64,000 nucleotides of DNA, taken from the NCBI RefSeq assembly GCF_040807025.1, contig NC_090942.1:79341987-79405986 (forward strand). Direction: 5' to 3'. Made by a program: the position numbers and the translations under genes. The notes under the pieces are model-generated. The model did no database searches. It was not told the DNA's origin and was given only the letters and a program-made list of their open reading frames with translations. Shown one piece after another: positions 49,255-61,355 of the stretch. The stretch comes from Struthio camelus. Lineage: Eukaryota > Chordata > Aves > Struthioniformes > Struthionidae. Numbering within the stretch: position 1 is the stretch's first letter; each line of letters begins with the position of its first letter.

Positions 49255-50156
49255 TCATTTGTGAACAACGTGATGAAATGGGTAATATTACATTTGGAGA
49301 TAATCTGAGATTTGGAGGGCAATAGGTATGTTGGAGGATAGGATGAAAGTTCAGAATGACTGTGACAAACTGGAGAAGTGCTCTGAAAAAATAATGTGCA
49401 ATTCCATATGAACAAGTATGAGGGATTACATTTAGGCAGATATAATCAACTTCAGAAATAGAGGCATAGGAGCTAACTGCTTAGATAGTGGTTCTGCAGG
49501 ACAGGAATTTGGGTTTATAGTGGATCACAAGCTGAATGAACATCAAAAATGTCATGCTGTTGCAAAAAAGGTTGAGATGCATAAACAGGAGCGTAGTCTT
49601 TAGGACACCTGAAGTGATCCTTCTGCTCTACTCAGCATTGGCAAAGCCTCAGCTGGACAGCTATCTCCAGTTTTGAGCACCAAACCTCAAAGAAGATGTG
49701 TCTGAGTTGGAGAGAAAGCAGAGGACAATAATAAGAGGGATCAGAGCTCTGGAGCATGTTTGATCTACACAGACCTTAATTAAAGGACTGGAGCTATTTA
49801 GGCTAACAGGAAGACTGAGGGGATTTATGTTAACAGTCTTCAGGCCTATAGAAACAGGAAGGTAATAACCTGTTCTTCTTATCCAGGGAAGAGAACAGGA
49901 AGGGATGGATTTACATTGCAGCGAAGGAGATTCAGACTAGAAATTAGGCAGAACACATCTAACGGTGAAAAAAGGTAATGCTGGAACACACTCTCTTTGG
50001 AGACGCTGGAATCGCTGTTACTGGAGATCTCTAAGACGAGGTTAAACAAACAACTTCAAGAAAGGACAAGAGTATTGTTTGAGACTCTCTTGGAGGAAGG
50101 AATAGACTAGATGACTTCTTGACATCCTTCTGGGCCAGTATACTATGATTCCACAG
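49255..50156 (+). mobile_element. CR1-family LINE, 3' fragment
   Basis: About 900 bases follow the sauropsid CR1 3' region in order as I remember it: TTGGAGGATAGGAT-like, TTCAGAATGACTGTGACAAA then CTGGAGAA, TTATAGTGGATCACAAGCTG, GCTGTTGCAAAAAAGG, CTCTACTCAGCATTGGCAAA then GCCTCAGCTGGA, AGGAAGACTGAGGGGATTTA, TGCAGCGAAGGAGATTCAGA, and the end GACTAGATGACTTC...CTATGATTCC. The 3' end lies to the right. It is 5'-truncated, as is usual for CR1, and too diverged to encode protein. It is the clearest mobile element in the window and supports a bird or reptile origin. Confidence 0.9.
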
Positions 50157-53100
50157 CTGATGCATCAGATTAGGGTGCCCTAAATTTCAGCTACTACGGG
50201 TACTCTTTCTTCCTCACAGGGTTCCTCCTGTGAATATACATTTGTCCTATGTCTTATATTTCACTCTCGAGCTGGCCACATCCAACTCTAATTCCCGTTT
50301 ACCTGATTACAATAGCTATTATTCTATTCCTTGCAACCTAAGAGTCCCTATTGCTTATCTTGTTAAAGTATCGTAAACACAAACTTTCCATTGATTGCTT
50401 GGACAGCAGAAGGAGAAGAAAGTGATTCCCTGTGACCACATTCCATTTAGGAGGATTTTTAACCTTCAGGTCATCCTCATCTATAGGGGGTAAAAGAAGG
50501 AGAACAGAAACATTTTACATGTAATAATTTAAAATGTAAAATGCAACTTGAAAGATGTCTGAAATACTTCTAGTCTTTAATGAAGTATCAAGATTTTCTT
50601 GAATGTACTTACCTTCTTGCTTTAGTTTTTTCACATCCACAGGGAGGATTTACATGTCCTGACTACTCAGAAATACTCTTACTATCAATCAGGAGAAGCT
50701 TAAGATCCTTCCAGACTCAAACACTTTGCAGAGGCTAGTGGACGCACACGCATTCTGCTGGCTTTCTCACTCGGCGAGAGAAAGAGCACACCAAAAACTG
50801 TAGAAGCTACAATGTCAATATAATAGAAGACACGACATTCTAGGGTATTTTCATAATCTAAAAGCAGATAAACAGAAATTGTACAGCGTGACCTGAAAAG
50901 ACAACAATACTCAGTTTGACTTGTCTCTAGAAGTTAATTCGACAAAAGTGGCTATCCACAATTGAACATCTCAAGGCTTTTACTAAGTCTTCATCCTGTC
51001 ATTAAAAGAGCAACTTTCCTTCCCCTTCACTGGAGCAAGGCATTCGGGATTTGGCCCATGTGATTTTCTATCATGAGTTCTCAGCTCCATCACAGTTCTG
51101 GAACACAGACTTCCTCAACACGGAAGGCTGGATTTCAGTGGGCGTCCATACAGAGTGTTTTCTATTTTTAAGGCTTGTCATTCTGGTGAGAGTTGAGGGC
51201 ACTGAAGGCCAGATGCGTAAATGCACTTATGCCTCTGACTTGGATCCATAGCACCTTTATAAGTCTAACTTGTCCTGCAAAGCACCAATTTGTTTGATTT
51301 CAAAAGGTATTAGGTGCCTATACACCTTTAAAAGTCTAGCTTTTCCCTTGAAGGAGGAGCTCTTCTTCTTGTCTTGTCAAGTCCATTGTTTGCAATTGAA
51401 TGGCTTCCTTTCCATTCCTTTCCATTATCATCTAAGGATTTCTCCAGTTATAATACTCCCCCTTGTTCTCCCACTGATGCTGAGTAAGCACATTCCTGTT
51501 CTGCCTTTCATCCTGTCCTTCAGTTTTTCTTTTTTTTTTTCCCAGCTGTCTCATTATAGCCTTCTAGCTGGACCACAGGATCAGACCTTACCAAACAGAC
51601 TCTGAATCTCAAGATAGGACAACACCTGCAGACAACACTTAACGACTTCAATGAAAAATGCCTGATTACATCTGCAGATAAAGTTTGGCCCTTTAAGATG
51701 CAAAATGCTGTTAATTTTTTGACTCATTGGAGAAAGATGGGTAAATGGGTTACATGGTTCTATAAATCAAGAGCTGGGCTTTAGCTTTTATTTCAGTCCT
51801 TGGGAAGTCTCTCCCTGTGCTGCCACACGCACAAGTCAAAGGGCTTCTGAAAAATGCAGACACTCTGATGCAAGAAAAATATATTAAAATCAAAACTTTT
51901 GGCGTATTTGCAAGTCTCAGCAGCACCGTCCCTATGTTGTCTTTATGGAAAAGAGCTGCATCAATAACTGTAATATAGAACTTGATGTAAAGGGGTAAAC
52001 AATATATATTTTCTCTTGTCAGGAGTAACCATGAAGAATTCTCTTAAGTTCTGTCACTCATCCCCCAAAATCACAAGCTCCTCATTTGAAAGCAAAGAGG
52101 TAAAGTCAGCTTATTCTTTACCCAATTGCTTTTTATTCTAAGTACCAAATTTAACTTTTGTCTGCTGCCTTTCATATATAACCTACTCTATAGTGCCCGG
52201 TAAAATAAATTAAGTGGGATTTTTTTTTTGGAAGCTGGATTCCGAGTAGGGAATTTTGTATTCTTTTTCACTGTTAAAACAAACAGTTTTTTTTTCACTT
52301 GACCCTTTTTGTTTTGAAAGAACAACATTTTGAATCTCTCTAAATAGACTTTTACACCCATGTAAATGACCATGCAAAGTGTTACACTGAAAATACAAGC
52401 CTTAGTACTGTGTCCAGATTATACAGCAACATATGCAGAAAAGTAGCTAAGCTCCACATAGTCCTGCACATTTGGGAAAAATTGGTCAAGAAAATGTTCT
52501 TTCTGGGAAGGCTTCAACATCTTTGCTTTCTACTATCAAGTAGTCAAGGAATACAGATTTGCAGAGAGAACATCTGGCATCTTACTCAAAGGAGGAGATG
52601 TGTCTTGGCTGAACTACTGAAGCAGGTCCTGAGAGTGTAACACACACCTGATTTACTCCTGTTATGTCAGCACAAAGTGTACTCACTGGCTCTGAGATTT
52701 AAATCAATGCAGAGTGATTTTCCAGAGCTCTCATATTGGGCTAACATAACTAACTTTGAAGCCAAGGATGAAATTCAAATGAGGCAGAATAAAGCTAGTG
52801 TGGAACACTTCTGAAAATCCCTCCCATGACCTTTAATCTCAAGGAATACTTGAAAATTTGATTAGCAAATTCTGGGTCTTTCTCTTCTCATGTTGGAAAG
52901 GGTGTGATTTTTTTTTTCCTGAAGATGAAGTCACTTTGAGGTGTATCAAGTTGCACACCTGAAAACAAAAAGTAGACAAATTCACTAGTCTTTTTCTCTT
53001 TTAGTTTCGGCGAGAAGCATAAGGATGGAGGCATATAGCTAATAAAACATGAAATTGTGTCAAAGTTTAAAAGACTTAAAGGATATGGAACTTACATCCT

Positions 53101-56100
53101 CCTTGCCTAGGTGACAGTCACTTGGACTTATGACACTCCACCCCTCTTGGGATGTGTGCCTTCACACTCTAGTCCCATGACTTTCAGTGAGACTTGGGCT
53201 CCTAATCTCCTTTGAAAAATGAATCCCATCTTTCACTCTCTCAGGCCTGTGTTCAGAAGCTGAATAAAAAAAATTACGCTTTGTTAGGCAATATTTATTT
53301 ATGGAATTTAAGAAGCTATTCTATTCCTGAGTTGTCACTTTCGGGATAAGACTATGCGGGGAGCTTCCCAGCCAAGCAAGGGTTAGAGACACATATCCAA
53401 AGTGGAGTGCAGAATTGGTTTAAAGCAAAATGCCATTCCATGAATGCAGCTCCATCTGTGTTCCTCAGTACTCGCACCAAAAGCAAATCACCACAGGTCT
53501 CATTGGCCTAACTAGCTTTGAGAGGTTCAGCAAGGACAGTGGATAACTACCGCTCCAACAGTTTGTCTCCCGTGTTAGGCAGAAAAATGTTTTTCTTTCA
53601 GCATCAAGTTCCTGTTATTTTTTTCCCCAGTAGATGCCTCAGCCTGTTATTCTTTGAGCTCCTGTAGGTTCCTCTCAAAGGTGAGTGAGAAGGGAATACA
53701 TGCCTTAAAAATTTGCACCATCATTCTTCATTTTTATGCAGAACCCCTCACTGATTCCAAAGTGAGCTTTTCACACTGATACGTGGATGAACACAGCACA
53801 GTAAGCAACTGATAATCTGGCTGGCTTTATCTGAAGGGACAGCTATAGTGTCTGAAGAGGATGTCCCCTAAAACTTTAGGTTTGCCCTGACTGATGGCAT
53901 TTATAGCACTTCATCCTTAACAGCTGCGTTTGAGACAGAGTATCCTAAGCCATTCTCATGTCAAATGGCATGACCGTGAGAACATCAGCAGCAAGATAAA
54001 GGACAGGAGCAAGTACAGTTTGGCCAGTGGACATGCACTACCTCAAACCTACTAGTGGATGAGGACTCCCATCCAATCTATGCCTGATTCTGCAGTGCCA
54101 GAAGACACTGACAGCAGTCCAGGCACTGGAACAGCTCAGGTAGCTGATGCCATTGAGTACATATTCAACTCTCTCTGCTGAGTGTTTGTATCACCTAATC
54201 CCAGAAGTTTCACGTTAATGAAGAAATCAACCAAATACTGAAGTCCATCTCAAGTTCTCTCGTTACTTCTTGTTCATCTGTCTCCCTCCTCTGGAATGAG
54301 CAGTCCATACCTTCCAGGATGGCTCTCCAGAGTATGCCCTGACCTCCTTTTCAGCCAGGAGGTAGTAAGCTGCAGAATGTTTTCTGAACAGGTTCAACAC
54401 TCATTATCACATGGGAAAACATGTGTAGCTTGTTGCATAAACCTGGCTGAAAATCACAGAAATACAAAAAAAAAACCTCTCACAGTAAGCCTGGGGTTTC
54501 CCTAGCTGCTAGGTGATTTCGATGCCTCTTTCCAACAAGAGTTCCAAATATAAATCTCCTGAGTAGTTTGGAAAATCTCATCCTGAAGGCTTTATTCAAG
54601 CTTTCTAGTAGGGAAAGATAGAAGCCAACTATCAGCCCAAGCTCACTCATGCTTTGACCATGTTATTTATTTTGGAAGAGGTACCTGAGCCCCTAGTGTC
54701 TTCACTCTATCAAACGATTCATCTGTCACAAGGTAATATTTTATGTGCCCTAATACACTGGCCCTGACTCTGGCAGGGGCCAAGAACTTTCTGATCTCTG
54801 TCTTCTCCTCATGGTCAGTGTGGAAAACACACTCTGACACCTGTCACCTTGGCTCTTTGCCAATTGATTCAGGTGCCTGATGCCACCTTTTGCTCTTGCA
54901 CAAAGTGACTGCAAATGTATTCCCTATGTTTTGCTCCCCATGCACTGGCAGTGATTTAACTCAACACCGCTTTTGCTTCAGATGAAAATATTAAATTAAT
55001 TTCTGTGGCAGAATGCAACAGGGCTTTGTAGTTCAATGAAGAGATAGTGACCCACCAGAGAGCGAATATTACAATGAAGCCTTCACTTCGTTTTGGCTCT
55101 GCGCAAAAGTCCCCAGCAGTCTTAAGAAACATTTCCGTGGGACAGTCAAATTTCTGCTGAATAGGATAAAAAGATGAAGAAGCCCATTTCACGGTATTCA
55201 GCAGGCTCCTGCACACAGAAGCCCTGCTTAACATTTCTGCTAAACAGAGCCCTGGGGCAGCGAATATATTGAACTCCCATAGTGGAGTACTAGTAATGGC
55301 TTTTTAAAACTATATCAATTTGTATCATTTGCAAAGCACAACTATTTAATCTGGTCTTAATTACACAAACCTCCTAGATATTCTTTTTTCTCTTTCTCCC
55401 CACCCCCTTTTTCAATTTTGTTGTTCCTGCTTTTGTCCTGCGCTTCCAGCCTCCCTCTGATTTGCAAAGCTGATCCAGTCACCAGAATCCTTTTATCACT
55501 CTGCTTTGAAAAAATAATTGAATTTCTTTTGTACATTGGGGTGAATTTGTAAATAACACCCTCGTTCAACAAATTTTGCTCCAAGGATCACTCTGGGAAT
55601 ATATTCAGATCAATATCATCCCTGTTATTATCGCTTGAAAGTAACACTGCACATCAGCACAGTGAGGCTATGGGAATATCATCTTCAAAATGGGGGAGCT
55701 GAGAAAGTCAAGTGAGAAGTGTTGAGCAATAGGATATTGTGTACACAGTCTACGTGCACTCATTCTCAGAAGCAGGAGGTACTAGTTACTGTCTTGCTGC
55801 ACCACATAGGCCCCCAGGTATGACAGTTGTGCTAGGAGCTGTTCAAGCTGAGGTTAAAAAAAGAAAAGATAAAATGCTTATGACATAAACACCCCATGTG
55901 CGATGCAATTGCTGGTCATTGTGTCTTACTTCACATATAATCATAGGGAACAGCTCATAAACATTCTGCCTTCTCAGGAGTTTTTTCTCTTCTTTAAATA
56001 AACATACTGAGGTTCTTTAAATAGTCCTCTCGGCACTAAGCTGAGTGCAACAAAAGATGTGCCAAGGCTGCAAAACACAACAGAGCACGAGGAAAAACAG

Positions 56101-59100
56101 ATTCAGCCCTTGAGTGAATGAGTCTCTCTCTCCTGACCACCAATATTCTCTTAGGGCATTAAAATGTTTGCACCTCACGCACAAGCTCTTCTCCTAAGCT
56201 TGCTAAAACAAAAGGCTCTTGAGCACTTTCTAAAAGTCACCAGGGCCTGTCAGGGGGGTATATGCACCAGGTATATACACCTTGATAATTATCCTTTCCC
56301 AGCTGAACATGGAAAGACTTGAGTGCCGCTGTAGGTCTCAGGTATAACAACGTCTCCTGTGGGAAGATACTGGCCAGCAGTCAGGGCCGCGCTACACAGG
56401 TAAGAACAGATTGAATTACACACAGCCTGAAAGTTGATGCAAATCTCTTGAGCTGCAAATTGTCCAAGCTGAAGAAAAAAGGCCTCCTGTGTCCTGATAC
56501 TTCCTGTGTCAAAGAGGCTGCTATAACATTTTCCACTGTAATTTCCCAGTCTAGATGCTTTCCCTCAGTCTTTTTCTGGGCTAAATGTCAGCCTCTCTGT
56601 CCTCGTCCCAGTTAAATACTAGGTGAGTTGTATAAGAATGCCAAGCAATTCATGCTCCTACATTCTGTAATGCCTACTTTATTCTGTTTATGCCTCTGCA
56701 GAAACCTTTTTCTTTTTTTCAGTTTTGCCCATTCTTGTAAGAAGAGCATTTGGTTTTGTTTATTAAATACCCCTTGTTCTGGATTTAGATCCACTTCTAG
56801 GCCTTTTATTTACTGGGGAAAAGTTGAAAACACAGCCTAGGCATACTGCAAAACCAGAATCGGAAAGCAAGCATAAGGAAGCCCACATTTACTTGAAAAT
56901 GTCTCATGATTTTTTTTATTCAGTCCCACGATTAGGCAGGAATGGGCTAGCTCATGATGTTTGAGTGCTCTGGCTCAGCAATACTGATTTTGCTGTGAGA
57001 ATGTCTGTGCATGGCCACTGTTCCCTGTGCTCCTTCATGTCACTCTAAGCTGAGTTGCATTGCTGGGGAAATACAGGATTACAAAAGTTAAAAGAGAGAT
57101 GAAGCATTAGGACCAAAAGCACATGACTTTGAGCAGCATTTCCTGCTTCTGCTCCTAGAGGTTTCCCTTCAAATTACCAGTCATAAAACTAAGTTATAAA
57201 AAGGCATCATGAAAATAAATGAGATCTTACTGCATGGGCTGGCGCTGTGACTTTCTGTCAAAGGACCGCATCCTGCTCCCATGGCAGTCAAAGGAAGCTG
57301 CATGACTGAGAGCAAGGGAGGTAGGTCTGGGGCTAGTAGGACCCCACCAGCTCTCAGGAAAGTCAACATGAGCCATTTCCCTTGACTGCAGGGGGAACTG
57401 AGTTGAGCCCAAGACAGAGCCATGTGCACAAGAGCAATGAACAAGCACAGAAGTTTGCTTCATAACATTATACCTACTGACTGGAAAAGACAAAATGAAT
57501 TCTGTAGTCAGGAGACAAAATATTAAATGTAAATAAAGCCAGCCCTGTAAACACATTCCTTGCTTACCCGTACTGATGAATCCCTTTAAGACTGCTTTGT
57601 AGCAATCAAGTTAAACAAGCAAACAAGTGTTGCTTAGATCCAAGTTTTCCTTCACTTGATTCTACAAGAATGGGAGTAAGCCTGTTGGTCTCTGCTCTTG
57701 GTTCCTGTCTTTTCAATTTGCATTGATTTGTTAAAATGTCAGTGATACAATACTTTATGGTAATCCTTTTTTTAAAATTCTGTTAGGCTGTGAAATACAT
57801 GACTTACCTTGCTGAATGCATTCCATACTCATCTGCTCTGAAGTGATAGGAAAATACAAAATATATTTGCCACTAACGGTATTTTTGTATCTACCTAATG
57901 TAAAACATCTGTAGGTAGTGGCTCAAATGTTATACATAAAATACTAAGAGGAATACAGCAATAATCATAAACTTCTGTTTACGATTAGCAACCAGAGATC
58001 TGGCGTCAGGTCTGTGCATCTGTTTTACAGTATAAAATATCCTCAGTTTCGAAACATGATCCTGCAACTCACCTGAATAAGTCTTGACGCATGAGATCAG
58101 AACCGCTGAAATCAATGAATTCCTTTATTCAACCTTAACACACATTGACTTCAATGAGATTTGCCTAAGGACATGCAGGGTTTGTGCCAGTGGTGCAACT
58201 TGTTTGAGTGAGAACTGCAAGACTAGGTTTGCAATTTACCTTTCATGCAAACCGTAGGTCTGATCTCTCTTGAACCTAGGAGATCTTCATTTTCATCACG
58301 GCCAGATCTGGGCTCAGGAAACCAGCAGTACAGTAAAGCTGGCTTTTTAGCAATATAATGACAAGAATTAGTAATAAAATAATAGCAGAACAAGAGAGAA
58401 ATTCAGAGGGAAAGGGTAAGAAGAGTAACATTTTCATTAGTCACATATTGAAAGGGAATAAACTGTATTTGGGCCCAGTCTTGCACACCTGAGAAACATC
58501 ATATTCCCACTGAGCTCAGTGGCAAAGGTGTAAGACAGGAGACTGCAAAAGAAACTGCATAAGCCAAGTGCATGTAACTCTTTCAATAAGTAAGGTTGTA
58601 GTAGAGAAACTGATTAAATCCCATACTCAGCTTTGTGAAATCAGAGAATTATATAATCCAGTCTTATCAACAAATGGCTCAGAAAAATGTACGGTCCTTC
58701 CTTCATGCCTTACACATAATGTGAAGGCATCCGGAAGTCTGAGCATTTTCTAACAATGTAAAAAAATGCTCTTGGCCTGATTCTAATCAATGGTTCCTGT
58801 CCCAGAGCTGAAGAAGCCCTGGAGCTTGTCCTATAGAGAAGGTACACCTAGTAGTAGCCCCTCCAAGATGGGCTGGAGAATGCTGTCTAGAGGTTCGTCA
58901 TTCAAGCAAGCATCCTGGCAGAGCTTTATCACTACGAGATGACTAGCCTGTGACTCATGCCACAGCTCAGCCACAGGAAGCTGAGCAAACCCACCATTAC
59001 CGCCACGCACGCACACAAAACACACAAGGCCTGGGAATTCAAACAGAAATTAGTAGGCTCAGTATTTCTCTGCTGGAGCAAGTGAGAAGGTGACAGTGGG

Positions 59101-59887
59101 GTTCCCTCCACCACTCAAGGGATGGAGCCAGGAAGCCTTTGAGAAAGGAAAGAGGTAGCAGCATGCTGTTGGGAAAAAATTGGAAGTAAATGACTTTTTC
59201 TTAGGGAACGAGGGGAGAAAATTTAACTGCCAGGGACACTCCTGACACATAGTGCCTCCCTATCACTTCTTTCTCATGTCTGTGCTTGAAGTCACAGACC
59301 TGGCTCAAAGTTATGCATTGGTTATAATACAAATATGTATAATAAAAATATAACAACCATTTAAGCCCTGCCCTGTTGGTATAAAAATGCCACCTTGATA
59401 TTGATTTGATTTCAGTGAAAACAATGTTGGTTGTTAATATATTTTAATAGTCCTTAGTAACGTTGAAGCCCAGACTTCACAGACAAAAGTGAAGGCATAA
59501 TGGAGTGAAACAGATTGGACTGTTACCTTTGTGCATGCTGCTACAACGGAAAAGTGAACAGAAAACACTAATGTGAAAGCTATATATTTAGAACTATTCC
59601 CTCTGAAATAGTTTATTTTTCAATATATACCTGTAAAGATCTTTAACATAAAATAACCATGACAAGGGTTAAGGACAAAATAAGGTGATGAAAACTACAG
59701 CTGAACAAGAATAATTTTCTCTGCCAAACCAGCCAGGGAGGTTAATCTTTCTATCTTACCATTTAAAATAACATGCAAGCTCATGTATATTGACATTATA
59801 TTTGTCTTTTGTCACAGAGACAACTGACGCACAGTGCATACACAGTATGTATCTATGTCTCTGCATCTCTGCACCGCTATGTCTAGA

Positions 59888-59888
59888 T

Positions 59889-59921
<33 letters not shown>
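59888..59921. repeat. (CA)n microsatellite
   Basis: About sixteen uninterrupted CA units. Confidence 0.97.
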
Positions 59922-59922
<1 letters not shown>

Positions 59923-60248
59923 TCGTGCATCCATGTGCTTACATGTAACATCTGCTACTAAATTTTGCTTTAGTCATTCAAATCTGACTGCTAAACACAT
60001 GCACACACTGTAGCACACAACTGTGTAAGTTGAATCGGCTCCCTACGGAGTAGAGGCTTGGCTAGCAGATTCCTAGTTCATTGTAATCACCACTTTCTAT
60101 CTCTTGTTATAGAGAAACTCTGTCACTAGGACTCTTTAGAAACCTGAGGCCAATGTCTCTTCATTTAAACTGGTATCACTTTGCTGAAGTCAAAGGTATA
60201 ACTGAGAGGGCAGTGTTTATAGGAAGACCATATAAAACTAGCAATTTC

Positions 60249-60267
60249 TAATATATATATATATATG
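60249..60267. repeat. (AT)n microsatellite
   Basis: About nine AT units. Confidence 0.9.
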
Positions 60268-60917
60268 TATTTTTTGTAAAGCCTTGGTAAAGTTTCTGCT
60301 TCCGCCCAGATCTCTGTTAGCACTAATCACTCTCAACCCAACAGAATCAAAATTAATTAAACAACCCTCTTTTTCCCCAGTGTAAAAACACCAGGACTAA
60401 AAATAAACCTGCTACAAAATACTCATTTTGTTTATACATGTTTACACAGACCTCGGATCTCAATATATGCAGTACCAGAAGGATAAAGCCATCTGATGCA
60501 GAAGATCAGTAAAGCAATCTGTAGGCTCTACAGGGGCCAGAAAAGCAGCATTTGTATGGTGACAAACGACATTATGCAAGACATGCATGTGCTTTAGTTT
60601 GGGATACAGTTGCATAAGTTGTGTGTGTATCTGGAGTGACTGGCAAAGATCTTGTTCATCCCTTCCCACGAAAGAACAAAGTATTTTCTCTCCTCTGTGA
60701 ATTTATTAAGATTTCAAAGCTCAGGAATACCTTCTTCCTACTCCAGGATTTAACCATTTTGGCTTCTTCTTTTTTTTTTCCTCTCCCTTTTTTTTTTTTT
60801 TTTTTGAATGTTTCTCTGGAGTTTGATTTTGGAAGCAGTAAGTTCTTCCTTATTTTCATGGGGCTGCCTTTTGCAGCTCTTGCACACTCAACGCACATGA
60901 TGTGTCAGCAAAGTGAA

Positions 60918-60918
60918 A

Positions 60919-60954
<36 letters not shown>

Positions 60955-60973
60955 ATAGAGAGAGAGAGAGAGA
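60918..60973. repeat. Compound (AT)n(GT)n(AG)n microsatellite
   Basis: ATATATAT, then about thirteen GT units, then ATAG and about eight AG units, followed by a T run. Confidence 0.97.
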
Positions 60974-61039
60974 TTTTTTTTTTCTTCCACTGAGGAGGAA
61001 TGCGATGGGAGAGGGAGAAGGGTGAAAAGCCCTTCTCCC

Positions 61040-61260
61040 CCCACTCTCTTTAGAGCCTACTGGGAAACGTAGTCCGGCCGCAGCTGCCTGGGAACAAAAG
61101 GCAGCGGCGGCGGCGGCGGCGCTGGCGGGAGGCAGGAGGCTGCCCCGCCGCGCTGCGCTGCGCGCCCGCGGTGCCCGGGGCTCGTTGCCGGGGTTTAGCC
61201 AGCGTCCTGCCACTCCGCCTCCGCATTTTAGGGCTCAAGCAACGTGAATCGCTGCTCCTA
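61040..61260. promoter_or_regulatory. Small CpG island, candidate promoter (NUP50?)
   Basis: CpG frequency rises sharply from about 61070 to 61220, with a (CGG)n run at 61104-61120 and GC-rich sequence to 61200. A ZNF143/THAP11-like motif sits at its left edge. Such motifs mark housekeeping, often bidirectional promoters. In human the next gene upstream of PHF21B, on the opposite strand, is NUP50, so a NUP50 5' exon is the best guess. No NUP50 coding sequence was seen to the right, though its first exon is expected to be non-coding. Direction and identity are inference. Confidence 0.55.
61055..61073 (-). promoter_or_regulatory. ZNF143/THAP11 (SBS-like) motif
   Basis: The minus strand reads ACTACGTTTCCCAGTAGGC. 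Compared with the SBS consensus ACTACAATTCCCAGAATGC, 15 of 19 positions match, including the ACTAC and TTCCCAG cores. Confidence 0.65.
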
Positions 61261-61327
61261 TTGCTCCTCGTTTTCCTCCCTGGCTGTACAGGGCTGCCAA
61301 ACTTTCTCACGGCTTTTTTGCATGGGT

Positions 61328-61355
61328 TTGTGTGTGTGTGTGTGTGTGTGTGTGT
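61328..61355. repeat. (GT)n microsatellite
   Basis: About fourteen GT units, 70 bases right of the small CpG island. Confidence 0.97.

Larger units (their letters stand above)
50157..61050. other. Intergenic flank, no gene seen
   Basis: No exon is recognised. Suspected old amniote palindrome-type relics (TTGACTTCAATGAGATTTG near 58145, ACTTTCAGTGAGACTTGGGC then TCCTAA near 53180, GGTATTAGGTGCCTATACACC near 51305, GGTATAACTGAGAG near 60195) recall elements frequent in turtle and crocodile DNA. Open frames up to 111 codons are unsupported. Confidence 0.45.
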
